DNA of 64,000 nt from Microvirga brassicacearum (GCF_008757455.1 NZ_VCMV01000063.1:3143-67142); one strand, 5' to 3'. Shown: positions 47,324-58,950, counted from the stretch's first letter. Notes: generated by a model from the sequence alone, not told the origin. Made by a program: numbers and translations.

Positions 47324-48490
47324 ATGACCGCCTGTATTGTCGGCTGGGCTCATACGCCCTTCGGAAAGCATGATGCGGAGACGGTCGAAAGCCTGATCGT
47401 GCGCGTCACCAATGAGGCGCTCGAGCACGCGGGAATCGGGCCCGAGGATGTGGACGAGGTTGTGCTCGGGCACTTCAACGGCGGATTCTCGGCGCAGGAT
47501 TTCACCGCCTCACTGGTTTTTCAGGCGAGCGACAAGTTCCGCTTCAAACCGGCCACACGGGTCGAGAACGCCTGTGCGACCGGGTCGGCGGCCGTCCATC
47601 AGGCCATCAAGTCGATCGAGGCCAAGCGCGCCAAGACCGCGCTTGTGGTCGGCGTCGAGCAGATGACGAGGACGCCGGGTCCGGAAATCGGCAACATCCT
47701 GTTGAAAGCCTCCTATCTGCCGGAGGATGGCGATACCAAGGGCGGCTTCGCCGGCGTGTTCGGGCAAATCGCCGGACGGTATTTCCAGCGCTACGGCGAC
47801 CAATCCGATGCCCTGGCGATGATCGCGGCGAAGAACCACAAAAATGGCGTCGACAATCCCTACGCGCAGATGCGCAAGGACCTCGGCTTCGATTTCTGCC
47901 GCGCCGAGAGCGACAAGAACCCCTTCGTGGCGGGTCCGCTGAAGCGCACCGACTGCTCCCTTGTGTCCGATGGCGCGGCGGCGCTGGTCATCGCCGACAC
48001 CGAGACCGCCCTGCAGATGCCGCGGGCGGTGGCTTTCCGGGCGACAGCCCATGCGCAGGATTTCCTTCCGATGTCCAAGCGCGACATCATTCAGTTCGAA
48101 GGCTGTGCGGAAGCGTGGCAGAAGGCCCTGGGTCAAGCAGGGGTCGGGCTGTCGGATTTGTCATTCATCGAGACGCATGACTGCTTCACCATCGCCGAGT
48201 TGATCGAATACGAAGCCATGGGCCTGACGCCGCGGGGCGAAGGCGCGCGAGCCGTGAAGGAAGGCTGGACGAACCGGGATGGCAAATTGCCCGTAAACCC
48301 GTCGGGAGGGCTGAAATCCAAGGGCCACCCGATCGGCGCGACCGGCGTGTCCATGCATGTTCTCTCAGCCATGCAGCTCTGCGAGGAGGCCGGCGGGATC
48401 CAGGTCAGGAACCCCGTCCTCGGCGGCATTTTCAACATGGGCGGCGCCGCGGTGGCAAATTATGTGAGCGTCCTGGAGCGTATCAAATAG
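47324..48490 (+). CDS. Thiolase-family acetyl-CoA acetyltransferase
   Basis: The 388-residue product has the thiolase fold. The nucleophilic cysteine is C84 in VENACATGSAAVHQAI. The later active-site histidines are in FIETHDCFTIAELIEYE and SKGHPIGATGVSMHV. The sequence belongs to the SCP2/acetyl-CoA acetyltransferase-like branch that often works in fatty-acid or secondary routes rather than the classical PhaA type, which would show the GQAEN motif. No beta-oxidation partner is adjacent. Start ATG 47324 after GGAGACCGCC. Confidence 0.88.
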   Translation: MTACIVGWAHTPFGKHDAETVESLIVRVTNEALEHAGIGPEDVDEVVLGHFNGGFSAQDFTASLVFQASDKFRFKPATRVENACATGSAAVHQAIKSIEAKRAKTALVVGVEQMTRTPGPEIGNILLKASYLPEDGDTKGGFAGVFGQIAGRYFQRYGDQSDALAMIAAKNHKNGVDNPYAQMRKDLGFDFCRAESDKNPFVAGPLKRTDCSLVSDGAAALVIADTETALQMPRAVAFRATAHAQDFLPMSKRDIIQFEGCAEAWQKALGQAGVGLSDLSFIETHDCFTIAELIEYEAMGLTPRGEGARAVKEGWTNRDGKLPVNPSGGLKSKGHPIGATGVSMHVLSAMQLCEEAGGIQVRNPVLGGIFNMGGAAVANYVSVLERIK

Positions 48491-48525
48491 GGCGTTCGAA
48501 GCGGTTTTTCGGAAACCCTGGCGTT

Positions 48526-48792
48526 CTATTCGCCCGGCGCCTTCGCGCCGATGGCAAGGGCGTGCAGTCCCCGGTCAAAAGCGCCTTTGAGCGCCTCGTT
48601 GACCAGGCGGTGACGTTCGACCCGGCTCTTGCCGGCGAAGGCTTCCGATACGATATCGATGCGGAAGTGAGTTTCCCCGCCTTCTCGCCAGCCGCCGTGC
48701 CCCCGGTGCTGTTCTGACTCGTCCGTGACAGTCAGGCGAGTCGGCCGCAACTGCGCCTGCAACGTTTGTGTCATCCAATCGGTGAGGGTCAT
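48526..48792 (-). CDS. BolA family protein
   Basis: The 88-residue protein has the BolA core: LTVTDESEQHRGH, THFRIDIVSEAFAGKSRVERHRLVNEAL, and GLHALAIGAKAPGE. BolA-type proteins partner monothiol glutaredoxins in Fe-S and iron homeostasis. This one has the conserved His at HGG/VERHR. It lies upstream and divergent from the J-domain gene; in Hyphomicrobiales this bolA-DnaJ-cobS-cobT neighbourhood is common. The start is ATG 48792. Confidence 0.92.
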   Translation of the reverse strand: MTLTDWMTQTLQAQLRPTRLTVTDESEQHRGHGGWREGGETHFRIDIVSEAFAGKSRVERHRLVNEALKGAFDRGLHALAIGAKAPGE

Positions 48793-48882
48793 CGTCTTTG
48801 GTCAACCTTTTCTGGATCGGTCTGCGGCGAAACGCGCTCGGGCCTTGGCTCTTTGCCTCAAGCCACTCATAATCACCCAATC

Positions 48883-49512
48883 ATGAATCTCAACTCGCCT
48901 TTCTTCGATCGCATCCGCATCAAGCCTGCCTGCGATGAGCCGCAGGAGGTCACCGGGCCGGTCTGCGAGCATCCGACCTGCAGGCTGCCGGGTGAATTTC
49001 GCGCGCCGAAAGGGCGGGAGGCGGAGGGCAAGTATTGGAAATTCTGCCTCAACCACGTCCGCGAATATAACGCATCCTACAATTATTTCGCCGGGATGTC
49101 GGACAACGCCGTACAAGCCTTCCAGAAGGACGCGATCATCGGTCACCGTCCCACCTGGGCAATGGGCGTGAACCCCACCGGCAAGGCGGCCGAGGACGGA
49201 GAGGCGCCGAAAGCCCGCGAATGGGCCTACAGCGATCCACTCGGCGTGCTCGACGGGCAGGATTTTACGCAAGGGCGGCGACGGCGGGTGGACGCGGCGC
49301 CGAAGCGGCCTCGTTATACGGGCGCGGCGCGACGGGCCCTCGATGTTCTGGGTCTCGACGAGACCGCCGACGGACCTGCCATCAAGGCGCAATACAAGTC
49401 GCTCGTGAAGCGCTTCCATCCGGATGCGAATGGCGGCGACCGATCATTCGAGGAGCGTCTGCGCGATATCATCAAAGCGCATGACATCCTCAAAACCGCC
49501 GGACTGGCGTGA
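48883..49512 (+). CDS. J-domain protein with N-terminal Cys/His motif
   Basis: The protein has 209 residues from ATG 48883. The frame is open back to 48766 but that overlaps bolA and has no conserved features. The C-terminal 60 residues are a J-domain (RRALDVLGLDETADGPAIKAQYK, then RFHPDANGGD with the HPD motif). The N-terminal half has a possible zinc site C28-x-H30-x2-C33 and C55-x2-H58 (CEHPTC ... FCLNH), plus EYNASYNYFAGMS. J-domains stimulate Hsp70 ATPase; the client is unknown. It lies upstream of cobS. Confidence 0.85.
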   Translation: MNLNSPFFDRIRIKPACDEPQEVTGPVCEHPTCRLPGEFRAPKGREAEGKYWKFCLNHVREYNASYNYFAGMSDNAVQAFQKDAIIGHRPTWAMGVNPTGKAAEDGEAPKAREWAYSDPLGVLDGQDFTQGRRRRVDAAPKRPRYTGAARRALDVLGLDETADGPAIKAQYKSLVKRFHPDANGGDRSFEERLRDIIKAHDILKTAGLA

Positions 49513-49631
49513 AAAAAGTCACATGACACAGCCCTGGAATGCGCGGATCACGTTTGCGCCCTCACGGCGAGGTTGTTAAGACACCCTCAGCGCTTGTGAC
49601 ACCCGACAAAACCGACCGAGAGGCCCCGATA

Positions 49632-50618
49632 ATGGCAAGTACCGAAACCGCCACCCTTTTGCCCGACATGAAGGTGTCTGTGCGGCAAGTCTTCGGAATC
49701 GACTCGGATCTGGACGTTCCGGCCTTCTCCACCAACGACGAGCATGTGCCGGATCTCGACCCGGATTACCTTTTCGATCGCGAAACGACCCTTGCCATTC
49801 TGGCGGGCTTTGCCCGCAACCGCCGCGTGATGATCACGGGATATCACGGCACCGGAAAGTCGACCCATATCGAACAGGTTGCGGCCCGGCTGAACTGGCC
49901 GTGCGTGCGCGTCAATCTCGACAGTCACGTGTCGCGCATCGATCTCGTCGGCAAAGACGCCATCGTGCTCCAGGACGGCAAGCAGATCACCGCCTTCCAG
50001 GACGGCATCCTACCATGGGCGCTGCAGAACAACATTGCGCTGGTCTTCGACGAATACGATGCCGGCCGCCCGGACGTGATGTTCGTGATCCAGCGGGTGC
50101 TCGAGCAATCGGGCAAGCTCACCCTTCTCGACCAGAAGCGTGTGATCCGGCCTCACCCCGCCTTCCGTCTGTTCTCGACCGCCAATACGGTCGGCCTCGG
50201 CGACACGTCGGGGCTTTATCACGGCACGCAGCAGATCAACCAGGGCCAGATGGACCGCTGGTCGATCGTCACGACGCTGAACTACCTGCCGCACGATAAG
50301 GAAGTCGACATCGTCCTGTCGAAGGCGAAGCACTATCAGGAAGATCCAGATGGACGCGACATCGTCAACAAGATGGTGCGCGTGGCCGATCTCACCCGCA
50401 GCGCCTTCATGAACGGCGACCTTTCGACCGTCATGAGTCCGCGCACCGTCATCACTTGGGCGGAGAATGCGGAAATTTTCGGCGAAACGGGCTTCGCCTT
50501 CCGCGTCACGTTCCTCAACAAATGCGACGAACTCGAGCGTGCATTGGTGGCCGAATTCTATCAGCGCTCCTTCGGCAAGGAATTGCCTGAAAGTTCGGTC
50601 AATATCGCTCTGTCCTGA
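49632..50618 (+). CDS. cobS: Cobaltochelatase subunit CobS
   Basis: CobS is the AAA+ ATPase of the aerobic cobalt chelatase CobNST that inserts cobalt into hydrogenobyrinic acid a,c-diamide. The product is 328 residues from ATG 49632 ([15 protein letters not shown]). Walker A is [13 protein letters not shown], Walker B is [15 protein letters not shown], and [17 protein letters not shown] is a conserved CobS block. cobT follows 8 bp later, as usual. The big subunit cobN is not in the window. Confidence 0.95.
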   Translation: MASTETATLLPDMKVSVRQVFGIDSDLDVPAFSTNDEHVPDLDPDYLFDRETTLAILAGFARNRRVMITGYHGTGKSTHIEQVAARLNWPCVRVNLDSHVSRIDLVGKDAIVLQDGKQITAFQDGILPWALQNNIALVFDEYDAGRPDVMFVIQRVLEQSGKLTLLDQKRVIRPHPAFRLFSTANTVGLGDTSGLYHGTQQINQGQMDRWSIVTTLNYLPHDKEVDIVLSKAKHYQEDPDGRDIVNKMVRVADLTRSAFMNGDLSTVMSPRTVITWAENAEIFGETGFAFRVTFLNKCDELERALVAEFYQRSFGKELPESSVNIALS

Positions 50619-50626
50619 AGGTTCAA

Positions 50627-52522
50627 ATGTCCATCTCGAACCGCAAGCCGGGTGAGAAGAAGGAAGCGCCGGCCGAGCCGCTGAAGCGCTCGATTGCCGG
50701 CTGCATCAAGGCGCTGGCGCGAAAGCCGGACCTCGAGGTGACCTTCGCGTCGGATCGTCCTGCCTTCATGGGCGAAAAGATCCGCTTGCCTGAACCGCCC
50801 CGGCGGCTGACTCCGCAGGATGTGGCGATCCTGCGCGGCAACGCGGATTCCATGGCGCTCCGGCTCGCCTGTCATGACGGTGCGATCCATCGCAAACTGG
50901 CGCCCGAAGGCCAGGCGGCGCGGGCGGTCTTCGACGCGGTCGAGCAGGCGCGCGTCGAATCCATCGGGTCGCGTCGCATGGCTGGTGTCGCCTCGAACAT
51001 TACGGCGATGCTGGACGACCGCTATCACCGTGGCGGCAAATACGAGGAAATTACCGACCGCGCCGATGCTCCCATCGAGGATGCGGTAGCGCTGATGGTG
51101 CGCGAGCGCCTGACCGGCGCCAGGCCGCCCGCCGCGGCGACAAAGATCGTCGATCTCTGGCGCGACTTCATCGAAGAGCGCGCCGGTGACGACCTCGATT
51201 CGTTGATGAAGAACATCGAGAACCAGCGCGATTTTGCCCGTGGCATCCGCGAATTGTTGTCCTCCCTCGACATGGCCGACGATTCGTCACTGGAATCGGA
51301 TGACGAGGACAACGAAGACGAAAACGACAGCGAGCAAGAAGAGCAGCAGGGCGAGGGTGAGTCCGAGCAGGAATCGCAGGGCGACCGTGCCGAGATGGAC
51401 GTCACCGAGGATGCCACCGACGATATGGAGGAGGGCGCGAGCGAGGATTCCGATGGGCCCTCGGGGGAGATGCCCGACGAGGCCGACGAGTCCGATTCCG
51501 AGAACGCCGCCGAATCCATGCGCCCACCTTCGCGCTCGAACGAGCATCGCGGCCCCGATTACAAGGCTTTCAGCACGAAATTCGATGAGGTCATCTATGC
51601 CGAAGATCTCTGCGATGCTGATGAGCTGACCCGCCTACGCGCCTATCTCGACAAGCAACTCGCCCATCTTCAGGGCGTGGTCGGCCGGTTGGCGAACCGG
51701 CTCCAGCGCCGCCTGCTCGCGCAGCAGAACCGCGCGTGGGAATTCGATCTCGAAGAGGGAACGCTCGATCCGGCGCGCTTGCCGCGCGTCGTCATGGATC
51801 CGTTCCAGCCGCTGACCTTCAAGCACGAGCAGGACACGAACTTCCGCGACACGGTCGTGACGCTGCTGCTCGACAATTCGGGTTCGATGCGGGGACGGCC
51901 GATCACTGTCGCGGCGACTTGCGCCGATATTCTTGCGCGTACGCTGGAGCGCTGCGGCGTGAAGGTCGAAATCCTCGGCTTCACCACCAAGGCGTGGAAG
52001 GGCGGTCAGGCGCGTGAATCGTGGTTGCAGAGCGGCAAACCGGCCAATCCCGGCCGACTCAACGATTTGCGCCACATCATCTACAAATCCGCCGACGCGC
52101 CGTGGCGGCGCGCGCGCAAGAATCTCGGGCTCATGATGCGCGAGGGACTGCTCAAGGAAAACATCGACGGCGAGGCGCTGGACTGGGCACACAAGCGGTT
52201 GCTCGGACGCCCCGAACAGCGCCGCATCATGATGGTGATTTCCGATGGCGCGCCGGTCGACGATTCGACCCTGTCGGTCAATCCCGGCAATTACCTCGAG
52301 CGGCACCTGCGCTACGTCATCGACGAGATCGAAACCCGTTCGCCGGTTGAATTGATTGCCATCGGCATCGGCCACGATGTGACGCGTTATTATCGTCGGG
52401 CCGTCACCATCGTCGATGCCGAGGAACTCGGCGGCGTCATGACCGAGAAACTCGCCGAATTGTTCGAGGAGAAGGCGCCCGCCGCTCCTCGCGCCGGCGT
52501 TCGCCGCAGGGCCTACGCTTGA
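50627..52522 (+). CDS. cobT: Cobaltochelatase subunit CobT
   Basis: CobT forms the cobaltochelatase chaperone complex with CobS. The 631-residue length is typical. An N-terminal helical domain (1-210) is followed by a strongly acidic Asp/Glu/Ser region (about 220-300) and a C-terminal VWA domain with MIDAS motif [13 protein letters not shown] and [11 protein letters not shown]. The acidic linker is a family feature. The stop overlaps the TTG of the next gene (TTGA), suggesting cotranscription. Confidence 0.96.
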   Translation: MSISNRKPGEKKEAPAEPLKRSIAGCIKALARKPDLEVTFASDRPAFMGEKIRLPEPPRRLTPQDVAILRGNADSMALRLACHDGAIHRKLAPEGQAARAVFDAVEQARVESIGSRRMAGVASNITAMLDDRYHRGGKYEEITDRADAPIEDAVALMVRERLTGARPPAAATKIVDLWRDFIEERAGDDLDSLMKNIENQRDFARGIRELLSSLDMADDSSLESDDEDNEDENDSEQEEQQGEGESEQESQGDRAEMDVTEDATDDMEEGASEDSDGPSGEMPDEADESDSENAAESMRPPSRSNEHRGPDYKAFSTKFDEVIYAEDLCDADELTRLRAYLDKQLAHLQGVVGRLANRLQRRLLAQQNRAWEFDLEEGTLDPARLPRVVMDPFQPLTFKHEQDTNFRDTVVTLLLDNSGSMRGRPITVAATCADILARTLERCGVKVEILGFTTKAWKGGQARESWLQSGKPANPGRLNDLRHIIYKSADAPWRRARKNLGLMMREGLLKENIDGEALDWAHKRLLGRPEQRRIMMVISDGAPVDDSTLSVNPGNYLERHLRYVIDEIETRSPVELIAIGIGHDVTRYYRRAVTIVDAEELGGVMTEKLAELFEEKAPAAPRAGVRRRAYA

Positions 52523-53538
52523 GACTGAGCCGCCGATCTTTTCTGATCGGCGGGGGCGGCATCGCGGCGGTGGCGGTTGCGGGGCGAGCCCTCGCGCAGC
52601 GCCCGCAGGTCTTTCAAGAAGCCACGCCCATCGCGGTTCAGGCCAACCCCATCAGCCGTTTCTCGGTCGCCGACCCGGATCGTGTCCGCTTCGGCGACCT
52701 GGCTTTCCGCTCGGGCCTTGAACTGCGCTCCGCGGCGAAAGAATTCGGCGGGTTTTCTTCCTTGTGGCGTTCAGCAAACGGGCGCGATCTCGTCGCCCTC
52801 GCGGATAACGCCCAATGGCTGCGGGCGCGCGTCGAGACGACCGAAGGGCATTTGTCGGGACTAGCCGAAACGGTCCTGACGCCCCTGACCCTCGCTAACG
52901 GAAAGCGCCTGCGGCGAACACGATTCTACGACACGGAGAGCCTTGCGATTGCGGGGAACACGGCATTTGTCGGCGTCGAGCGCCGTCACGCGGTCATACG
53001 CTTCGCGTGGAACGGCAAAGCATTCTCGCAAGGCGCGCCGATCGGGCTGCACTCCAGCGTCGCGGACCTGGCGGACAATGAAGGGCTCGAAGCACTGGCC
53101 ATCGCGCCACCGGGTTCGGCGCTTGCGGGCGCCCTGCTGGCAGTGGCCGAACGACTGCCCGATTCCGATCAGGTGACGCGAGGCTACATCCTCACCGGCG
53201 CGTCACAGGGAGAGTTCGAAATCGCGCGCTCGGATGGGTTCGGTATTTCCGACATGGCGTTTCTGCCGAACGGCGAATTGCTGCTCCTTGAGCGGCGATT
53301 CTCGATTTTCGCCGGCTTTACCACTCGTCTGCGCCGCATCCCAGCGGGCGCCATCCGCCCCGGGCGCCTCATCGACGGTGCGGTCATCTTCGAGAGCGAC
53401 CCCTCCCAGCAGATCGACAATACGGAAGGGCTGGCGGTCCATCGCGAGGGCCGCGATATCATCCTGACAATGATATCCGACGACAACTTCAACGGTTTTC
53501 AGCGTACTCTGCTGCTGGAATTCGCCCTTGCCGGCTGA
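52519..53538 (+). CDS. Tat-exported esterase-like/phytase-family protein
   Basis: The 339-residue protein starts at TTG 52519, overlapping cobT. The twin-arginine signal is [23 protein letters not shown]. The mature part has repeated beta-propeller-like segments: [74 protein letters not shown]. This matches the esterase-like activity of phytase family (COG4246). Its substrate is unknown. The coupling to cobT is probably positional rather than functional. Confidence 0.85.
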   Translation: MRLSRRSFLIGGGGIAAVAVAGRALAQRPQVFQEATPIAVQANPISRFSVADPDRVRFGDLAFRSGLELRSAAKEFGGFSSLWRSANGRDLVALADNAQWLRARVETTEGHLSGLAETVLTPLTLANGKRLRRTRFYDTESLAIAGNTAFVGVERRHAVIRFAWNGKAFSQGAPIGLHSSVADLADNEGLEALAIAPPGSALAGALLAVAERLPDSDQVTRGYILTGASQGEFEIARSDGFGISDMAFLPNGELLLLERRFSIFAGFTTRLRRIPAGAIRPGRLIDGAVIFESDPSQQIDNTEGLAVHREGRDIILTMISDDNFNGFQRTLLLEFALAG

Positions 53539-53541
53539 AAC

Positions 53542-54174
53542 CTAAGCCTTTTGGAAAGACGGGCGCCGCATCACCGCCAAGATGGCGCCATAGGGCGCGA
53601 TCGACAAAGCGGCGAGGAGCAGCTTCACCCCGTAATCGGCGATTGCCAGTTTCGTCCACGGCAGGGCGATGCAGGAATCCGCAATTCCTACCGCGCCGAG
53701 AAGATCCGAGATGGCCACGCCCGTGCCGGGGATGGCGCCACAATAGAAGGCGATCGAGAAGAACAGCGCCGTATCGAGGGCCGATGAAATCACCGAGGAT
53801 ACGAAGGGCGGAAGCCACCAAGCACGGTTGCGCAGGCTTGCGAAGATCCGGATATCGAGAAGCTGGGCCACCAGGAACGCGGCCCCGGACGCGATGGCGA
53901 TCCGCGGCGTGGCGAGAGCGACGGACAGGATCACCGCCAACACGAAGCCGGCGTAAACCACCCGGCGCGCGCCTGCCGTACCAAACCGACGGTTCGACAG
54001 ATCGGTGATCAGGAACGAGAACGGGTAGGTGAAAGCACCCCAGGTGAGATAATCGCCAAGGCCGAGATGACCGAAGGGATACTGGACGAGGATATTCGAC
54101 GCCAGGACCACGAGGGTCATCGCCGCAAGGGCAATGCCGAAATCACGACGATCAAACCGGGTCAATGTGCTCAT
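53542..54174 (-). CDS. VUT-family (YhhQ-like) queuosine precursor transporter
   Basis: The protein has 210 residues from ATG 54174 (MSTLTRFDRRDFG); an upstream open frame to 54360 overlaps rpmB territory and is not needed. Six or so transmembrane helices are evident. VUT signatures are GDYLTWGAFTYPFSFLITDLSNRRFG and the ALDTALFFSIAFYCG segment. E. coli YhhQ imports 7-cyano/7-aminomethyl-7-deazaguanine for tRNA queuosine. It is convergent with the phytase-like gene and on the same strand as rpmB. Confidence 0.92.
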   Translation of the reverse strand: MSTLTRFDRRDFGIALAAMTLVVLASNILVQYPFGHLGLGDYLTWGAFTYPFSFLITDLSNRRFGTAGARRVVYAGFVLAVILSVALATPRIAIASGAAFLVAQLLDIRIFASLRNRAWWLPPFVSSVISSALDTALFFSIAFYCGAIPGTGVAISDLLGAVGIADSCIALPWTKLAIADYGVKLLLAALSIAPYGAILAVMRRPSFQKA

Positions 54175-54253
54175 CGTTCCACTCAAGCTTGTCCTGAACG
54201 CAAAACGGGCGGCTTCAAAGCCACCCGCCTGCAAAATGCCGTCGTCGAGAGGT

Positions 54254-54544
54254 TCAGTTCGCCGAAGCGAGCTTCTTCTCGATTTCGCGCTTGATCGTGC
54301 GGGCGTTCTGCGACAGCTCGTCGCCCTTCGCCTTGGCGAGGAAGGCGTCGAGGCCGCCACGATGCTCCACGGAGCGAAGCGCGTTGGCGGAAATACGCAG
54401 GCGCACCGAACGCTTCAGCGTGTCGGAGAGCAACGTGACATTGCAGAGGTTCGGCAGGAACTTCCGCTTGGTCTTGCGATTCGAGTGGCTCACGAGATGG
54501 CCACTCAGCACGGCCTTGCCGGTCAGTTCGCAACGGCGCGACAT
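54254..54544 (-). CDS. rpmB: Ribosomal protein L28
   Basis: This 96-residue basic protein belongs to the large ribosomal subunit. It starts [29 protein letters not shown], the invariant L28 opening, and continues [37 protein letters not shown] in pieces. The start is ATG 54544. The size includes the alphaproteobacterial C-terminal extension ([16 protein letters not shown]). It lies 79 bp upstream of the VUT transporter gene on the same strand, consistent with one transcript. Confidence 0.98.
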   Translation of the reverse strand: MSRRCELTGKAVLSGHLVSHSNRKTKRKFLPNLCNVTLLSDTLKRSVRLRISANALRSVEHRGGLDAFLAKAKGDELSQNARTIKREIEKKLASAN

Positions 54545-54790
54545 GGTTCAATCCTATCGTCAAAATGGCGTCACAGCGTCAAAAGCAGCGGGTTTGCTTC
54601 GCAGATCCCGCGCCGCCGGACACCAGAAGTCCTTGGAAGGTGCGAGCCTATAGGCCGAAACCGGGTGCCGCGTCAAGAATAGGCCAAGCGGCCGGTCGGA
54701 TTTTTTGCTATCCGGTCGCCACGATCTATACTGAATTGCGTGCCATTGGGCTTTGGTCGGGCCTGTCGATCGATTCTCCGGGAAGGTTTC

Positions 54791-55609
54791 ATGCGTCTCA
54801 TCGCATCTGCTCTCATCGCCACGATCCTGGCCGCCGCCGGCGCACGCGCCGAGGCGCAGACCCTGAAGGTGAACTACGACATCTCGTTGGCGGGGCTCGC
54901 CCTCGGGACGGCCGATCTGTCTTCGACCTTCGACGGGCCGAAATACAAGATGCAGGCGGCCGTGAAGCTCTCGGGGCTTGCCAAGATGCTGACCGGCGGC
55001 AAGGGCGCCGCCACCGCGTCGGGCGCGATTTCAGGCGCCAAGCCGCAACCCGCAGCTTTTGCCGTAACGTCACGCTCGTCCAGCGATCAGCGAACGGTGC
55101 GAATGGGTCTCACGGCCGGAGACGTCGCGGCCGTCGAGATCACCCCGCCCATCGATGAGAAAGCGGACCGTGTGCCTGTGAAAGATGGGGACAAGAAGGG
55201 CGTGGTCGATCCCGTCAGTGCCCTTCTCATGCCGGCCGTATCGGCCGGAAACCTCATGGATTCGGCCAATTGCAACCGCACGATCCCGATCTTCGACGGA
55301 GCTGCGCGGTTCGACGTCGTCCTGAGCTACGACGCCGTCAAGACTGTGGACAAGCCTGGGTATAAAGGCCCGGTTCTCGTGTGCAAAGCGCGATATGTTC
55401 CGATTTCGGGCCATCGTGCCCTCCGCCCCAGCACCAAGTTTATGGAAGAGAACAAGGACATGTCGGTCTGGCTGGTGCCTCTGGAAGCCCATCGGATTCT
55501 CGTTCCGGTCAGGATCTCCGTGCGGACCATGGTCGGCACAAGCGTCGTCGAGGCATCGCGCTGGTCCCTGGGAGGCGACGCCAAAATCATTCCGATCACG
55601 CTCGACTAG
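54791..55609 (+). CDS. DUF3108 domain protein, exported
   Basis: The 272-residue protein begins at ATG 54791 with AAGGTTTC before it. The signal peptide is RLIASALIATILAAAGARAEA. The rest follows DUF3108: VNYDISLAGLALGTADL, FDGPKYKMQAAVKLSGLAKMLTGGKGAATASG, DPVSALLMP, and DMSVWLVPLEAHRILVPVRISVRTMVG. The function of the family is unknown; it looks like a periplasmic beta-rich protein. It is between rpmB (divergent) and the helicase gene. Confidence 0.9.
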   Translation: MRLIASALIATILAAAGARAEAQTLKVNYDISLAGLALGTADLSSTFDGPKYKMQAAVKLSGLAKMLTGGKGAATASGAISGAKPQPAAFAVTSRSSSDQRTVRMGLTAGDVAAVEITPPIDEKADRVPVKDGDKKGVVDPVSALLMPAVSAGNLMDSANCNRTIPIFDGAARFDVVLSYDAVKTVDKPGYKGPVLVCKARYVPISGHRALRPSTKFMEENKDMSVWLVPLEAHRILVPVRISVRTMVGTSVVEASRWSLGGDAKIIPITLD

Positions 55610-55759
55610 CCAGAACGCGTCCGTGCCGTTGGCGGAGTAGCCAGTCGTCACCATATAGCCGGTGAACCTTCCGGCGCAGGCCGGATCGACCCTTTAAGAC
55701 GGCCCGTCACTTCCGGAACGGCCGTCTTTCACCCACCGGGATTTCGCGCAAAACCACGT

Positions 55760-58700
55760 ATGGCCCGTCGCTCCCTTCTTCCGCAATTGCGCGCGCGCGG
55801 CGTCACGGCCGTTCTCGGGCCCACCAACACCGGCAAGACGCATCTGGCCATCGAGCGCATGCTCGGGCACGAGAGCGGCATGATCGGCCTGCCGCTGCGC
55901 CTTCTGGCGCGCGAGGTCTATCAGCGGGTGGTGGAGCGGGTCGGGGAGCACAACGTCGCCCTCGTGACCGGCGAAGAAAAGATCAAGCCCGATCGCCCGC
56001 GCTACTGGATCTCCACCATCGAGGCGATGCCCCGCGACCTAGACCTTTCCTTCGTGGCCGTGGACGAGGTGCAACTGGCGAGCGACCTCGATCGGGGGCA
56101 TGTTTTCACTGACCGCCTGCTGAACCAGCGCGGACGCGACGAAACCCTCCTCATCGGCTCGAACACCATGCGGCCCCTCATCGAGGCGCTGATGCCGGGG
56201 GTTCATGTGGTGACCCGCCCCCGGCTCTCCCAGCTGACATTCGCGGGTGAAAAGAAGGTGTCGCGCCTGCCGCGCCGGACCGCGATCGTGGCGTTCTCAG
56301 CCGAAGAGGTCTATTCCATCGCGGAGCTCATCCGCAGGCAGAGCGGCGGCGCGGCCGTGGTGTTGGGGGCATTGTCCCCGCGCACGCGCAATGCTCAGGT
56401 CGAGCTCTATCAATCGGGCGACGTGGACTACCTCGTGGCAACCGACGCGGTCGGCATGGGTCTCAATCTCGACGTCGATCATGTGGCTTTCGCTTCGGAC
56501 AAGAAATTCGACGGCTTCCGCTTCCGCAAGCTTCACAATGCTGAACTGGCGCAGATTGCCGGACGCGCGGGACGGCATATGCGGGACGGCACGTTCGGCA
56601 CCACCGGCCGCTGCCCGCCCTTTGACGCTGCGACCGTCGAGGCCCTCGAGAGCCACACCTTCGATCCTGTGCGCATCTTGCAATGGCGTAATCCGGACAT
56701 CGATTTTTCCTCCCTCGCCAAATTGCGGGAGAGCCTCGCGGAGCATCCGCGCGAGCAGGGGCTGGTGCGGGCGCCGATGGGGGAGGACGTCGCGGCCCTC
56801 GAACTTCTGGCCCGCGAACACGACATTTTGGGGTTTGCCCGCTCCAGGGCCGCCGTCGAGCGGCTCTGGCAAATCTGCCAGGTTCCCGACTACCGGAAAG
56901 TTTCGCCGCAGATCCATGCCGATCTGGTCGGCCAGATTTACCGCTTCTTGATGAAGGATGGGGCCGTGCCGCCCGACTGGTTTTCCCGGCATATCAACGC
57001 GATGGACCGGACGGACGGGGATATCGACACCCTCTCCAACCGCATCTCGCAGGTGCGCACTTGGTCCTTCGTCGCCAACCGTCCTGACTGGTTGCGTGAT
57101 CCTGAGCATTGGCAGGGTGTTGCGCGTCAGGTAGAGGACAAGCTATCGGACGCGTTACATGAACGTCTCGCCCAGCGCTTTGTTGATAAGCGCACGAGCG
57201 TTCTCATGCGGCGCTTGAGAGAGAAAACGATGCTCGAAGCGGAAATCACGACCTCCGGCGACGTTACCGTCGAGGGTCAACATATCGGTCACCTGCACGG
57301 CTTCCATTTCGTGCCGGATCCACTGGCGGACACAGCGGAGGTCAAGACCCTGCGCAATGCGGCCAGCAAGGCGTTGGCAGGCGAAATCGGCGCGCGCGCC
57401 GACAGGTTCGCTGAGGCGCCCGATACCACGCTGGTCCTGTCCAACGACGGTACGATCCGCTGGATGGGCGATCCTGTGGCGCGCATGGAGCCCGGCGACC
57501 GGATCTTCGATCCGCGTGTCCGGATCCTGTCCGACGAGCATCTCGACGGCGCCGCCCGCGAAAAGGTCGAGACGCGCCTGCGCGCCTGGCTCAGGGCCTA
57601 TATCGTGCGCTTGCTCGGGCCGCTTCTCGAGCTGGAAACCTCGCAGGACTTGACGGGTCTGGCGCGCGGCATCGCTTTCCAGATCGTCGAGTCGCTTGGA
57701 GTTCTTGAACGCTCGAAGGTCCTCAACGATGTCCGATCGCTCGATCAGGACGCCCGCGGCGCCTTGCGCAAGGCTGGGATCCGGTTCGGGGCCTATCACC
57801 TCTATCTGCCTGCCCTTCTGAAACCCGCGCCCCGCATTCTGGCGACGCAACTCTGGGCCCTTCAGAATGGCGGCCTCGATCAGAAGGGCATCGACGAGAT
57901 TGCCCATCTCGCCCAATCCGGCCGGACATCGATCCCGGTCGACATCGAAATCGCCGCTGGGCTCTACCGTGCCGCTGGCTTCCGGGTCTGCGGCGGACGC
58001 GCTGTCCGAGTCGACATTCTCGAGCGGTTGGCGGACCTGATCCGGCCGGCGATTTCCTACCGTCCTGGAATAACCCCCGGCGAACCGCCTGCGGGAGCCG
58101 CGGATAGCGACGGGTTCGTTGCAACCGTCGCCATGACGTCCCTGGTGGGTTGCGCCGGTGATGATTTCGCCACGATCCTGAAATCTCTCGGCTACGCTTC
58201 CGAGCGCCGCGAGGGCCCTGCCATCACAGTTCCGCTGGTGGCACCTCCCAAACCCCTGGAGCCGCCGGTCGCGGCCGGCACGCCCGAAACGGTGCCGACA
58301 GAGCCGTCCGAGGTTCCGACTACCCTTGCGCCGGCTGCAGAGGCCGCAACCGAGGAGCCGACACCGTCCGCGGACGAGATGAGCCCCGACACGGCAGTGG
58401 TAGCCGAAGAAACGCCCGAAACAGTCACCGCGTTGGACACTGCCGCAAGCGCCGATCAACCTGCGCCGGAGGCCGCGACCGAGCAGCCGAACGAAGCCGC
58501 GCCCGAGCCGGTGCTCATCGATATCTGGCGTCAGCATCGCCGCCACGAAAGCGGACATGCCCGTCCTGCCCGAGGGCGACCTGACAGGGGCGATCGGCGG
58601 CCGCGCCAGGGCGAGGCGCAAGGGGCAAGGCCGGAAGGTCGTGCCGCCGGCGAAGCGCCCGCTGCAGAGCGTCCGACAGGGGATCGTCCCCCGCGCCGCG

Positions 58701-58939
58701 ACCGTCGTCCCGATAACCGCCCTGAGCGCCGCGAGGGGCAGGGCGACGGGGGGCGGCCGCAGAACCGTCCGCCGCGCGGCCCGGGTCGCCCTGATGACCG
58801 GAGGGGTCCACGTCCCGAGAAGCGCTTCGACAGCCGGCGGGACAATCCGCCCGAGCGGCGGGAAAAGCAGCCTGATCCCGATTCGCCGTTTGCCAAGTTG
58901 CTGGCCCTCAAGGCGCAGCTTGAAGACGGGAAGAAATAG
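55760..58939 (+). CDS. Suv3-like DEAD/DExH RNA helicase with long charged tail
   Basis: The 1059-residue product has motif [16 protein letters not shown] (about 22-36), motif [11 protein letters not shown], the nucleic-acid helicase C-terminal region and motif [17 protein letters not shown]. It resembles the mitochondrial Suv3/SUPV3L1 helicase, whose alphaproteobacterial homologues are about this size. After about residue 810 the sequence becomes Ala/Glu/Pro-rich, then at about 920-1035 Arg/Gly/Pro-rich ([14 protein letters not shown]). The tail likely binds RNA. Start ATG 55760. The S4-domain gene follows 11 bp later. Confidence 0.92.
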   Translation: MARRSLLPQLRARGVTAVLGPTNTGKTHLAIERMLGHESGMIGLPLRLLAREVYQRVVERVGEHNVALVTGEEKIKPDRPRYWISTIEAMPRDLDLSFVAVDEVQLASDLDRGHVFTDRLLNQRGRDETLLIGSNTMRPLIEALMPGVHVVTRPRLSQLTFAGEKKVSRLPRRTAIVAFSAEEVYSIAELIRRQSGGAAVVLGALSPRTRNAQVELYQSGDVDYLVATDAVGMGLNLDVDHVAFASDKKFDGFRFRKLHNAELAQIAGRAGRHMRDGTFGTTGRCPPFDAATVEALESHTFDPVRILQWRNPDIDFSSLAKLRESLAEHPREQGLVRAPMGEDVAALELLAREHDILGFARSRAAVERLWQICQVPDYRKVSPQIHADLVGQIYRFLMKDGAVPPDWFSRHINAMDRTDGDIDTLSNRISQVRTWSFVANRPDWLRDPEHWQGVARQVEDKLSDALHERLAQRFVDKRTSVLMRRLREKTMLEAEITTSGDVTVEGQHIGHLHGFHFVPDPLADTAEVKTLRNAASKALAGEIGARADRFAEAPDTTLVLSNDGTIRWMGDPVARMEPGDRIFDPRVRILSDEHLDGAAREKVETRLRAWLRAYIVRLLGPLLELETSQDLTGLARGIAFQIVESLGVLERSKVLNDVRSLDQDARGALRKAGIRFGAYHLYLPALLKPAPRILATQLWALQNGGLDQKGIDEIAHLAQSGRTSIPVDIEIAAGLYRAAGFRVCGGRAVRVDILERLADLIRPAISYRPGITPGEPPAGAADSDGFVATVAMTSLVGCAGDDFATILKSLGYASERREGPAITVPLVAPPKPLEPPVAAGTPETVPTEPSEVPTTLAPAAEAATEEPTPSADEMSPDTAVVAEETPETVTALDTAASADQPAPEAATEQPNEAAPEPVLIDIWRQHRRHESGHARPARGRPDRGDRRPRQGEAQGARPEGRAAGEAPAAERPTGDRPPRRDRRPDNRPERREGQGDGGRPQNRPPRGPGRPDDRRGPRPEKRFDSRRDNPPERREKQPDPDSPFAKLLALKAQLEDGKK

Positions 58940-58950
58940 GCCAGGGCCTC

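Noticed and set aside
57155-58621. 488-codon minus-strand frame opposite the helicase
   Set aside because: Shadow of the helicase; no conserved motif.
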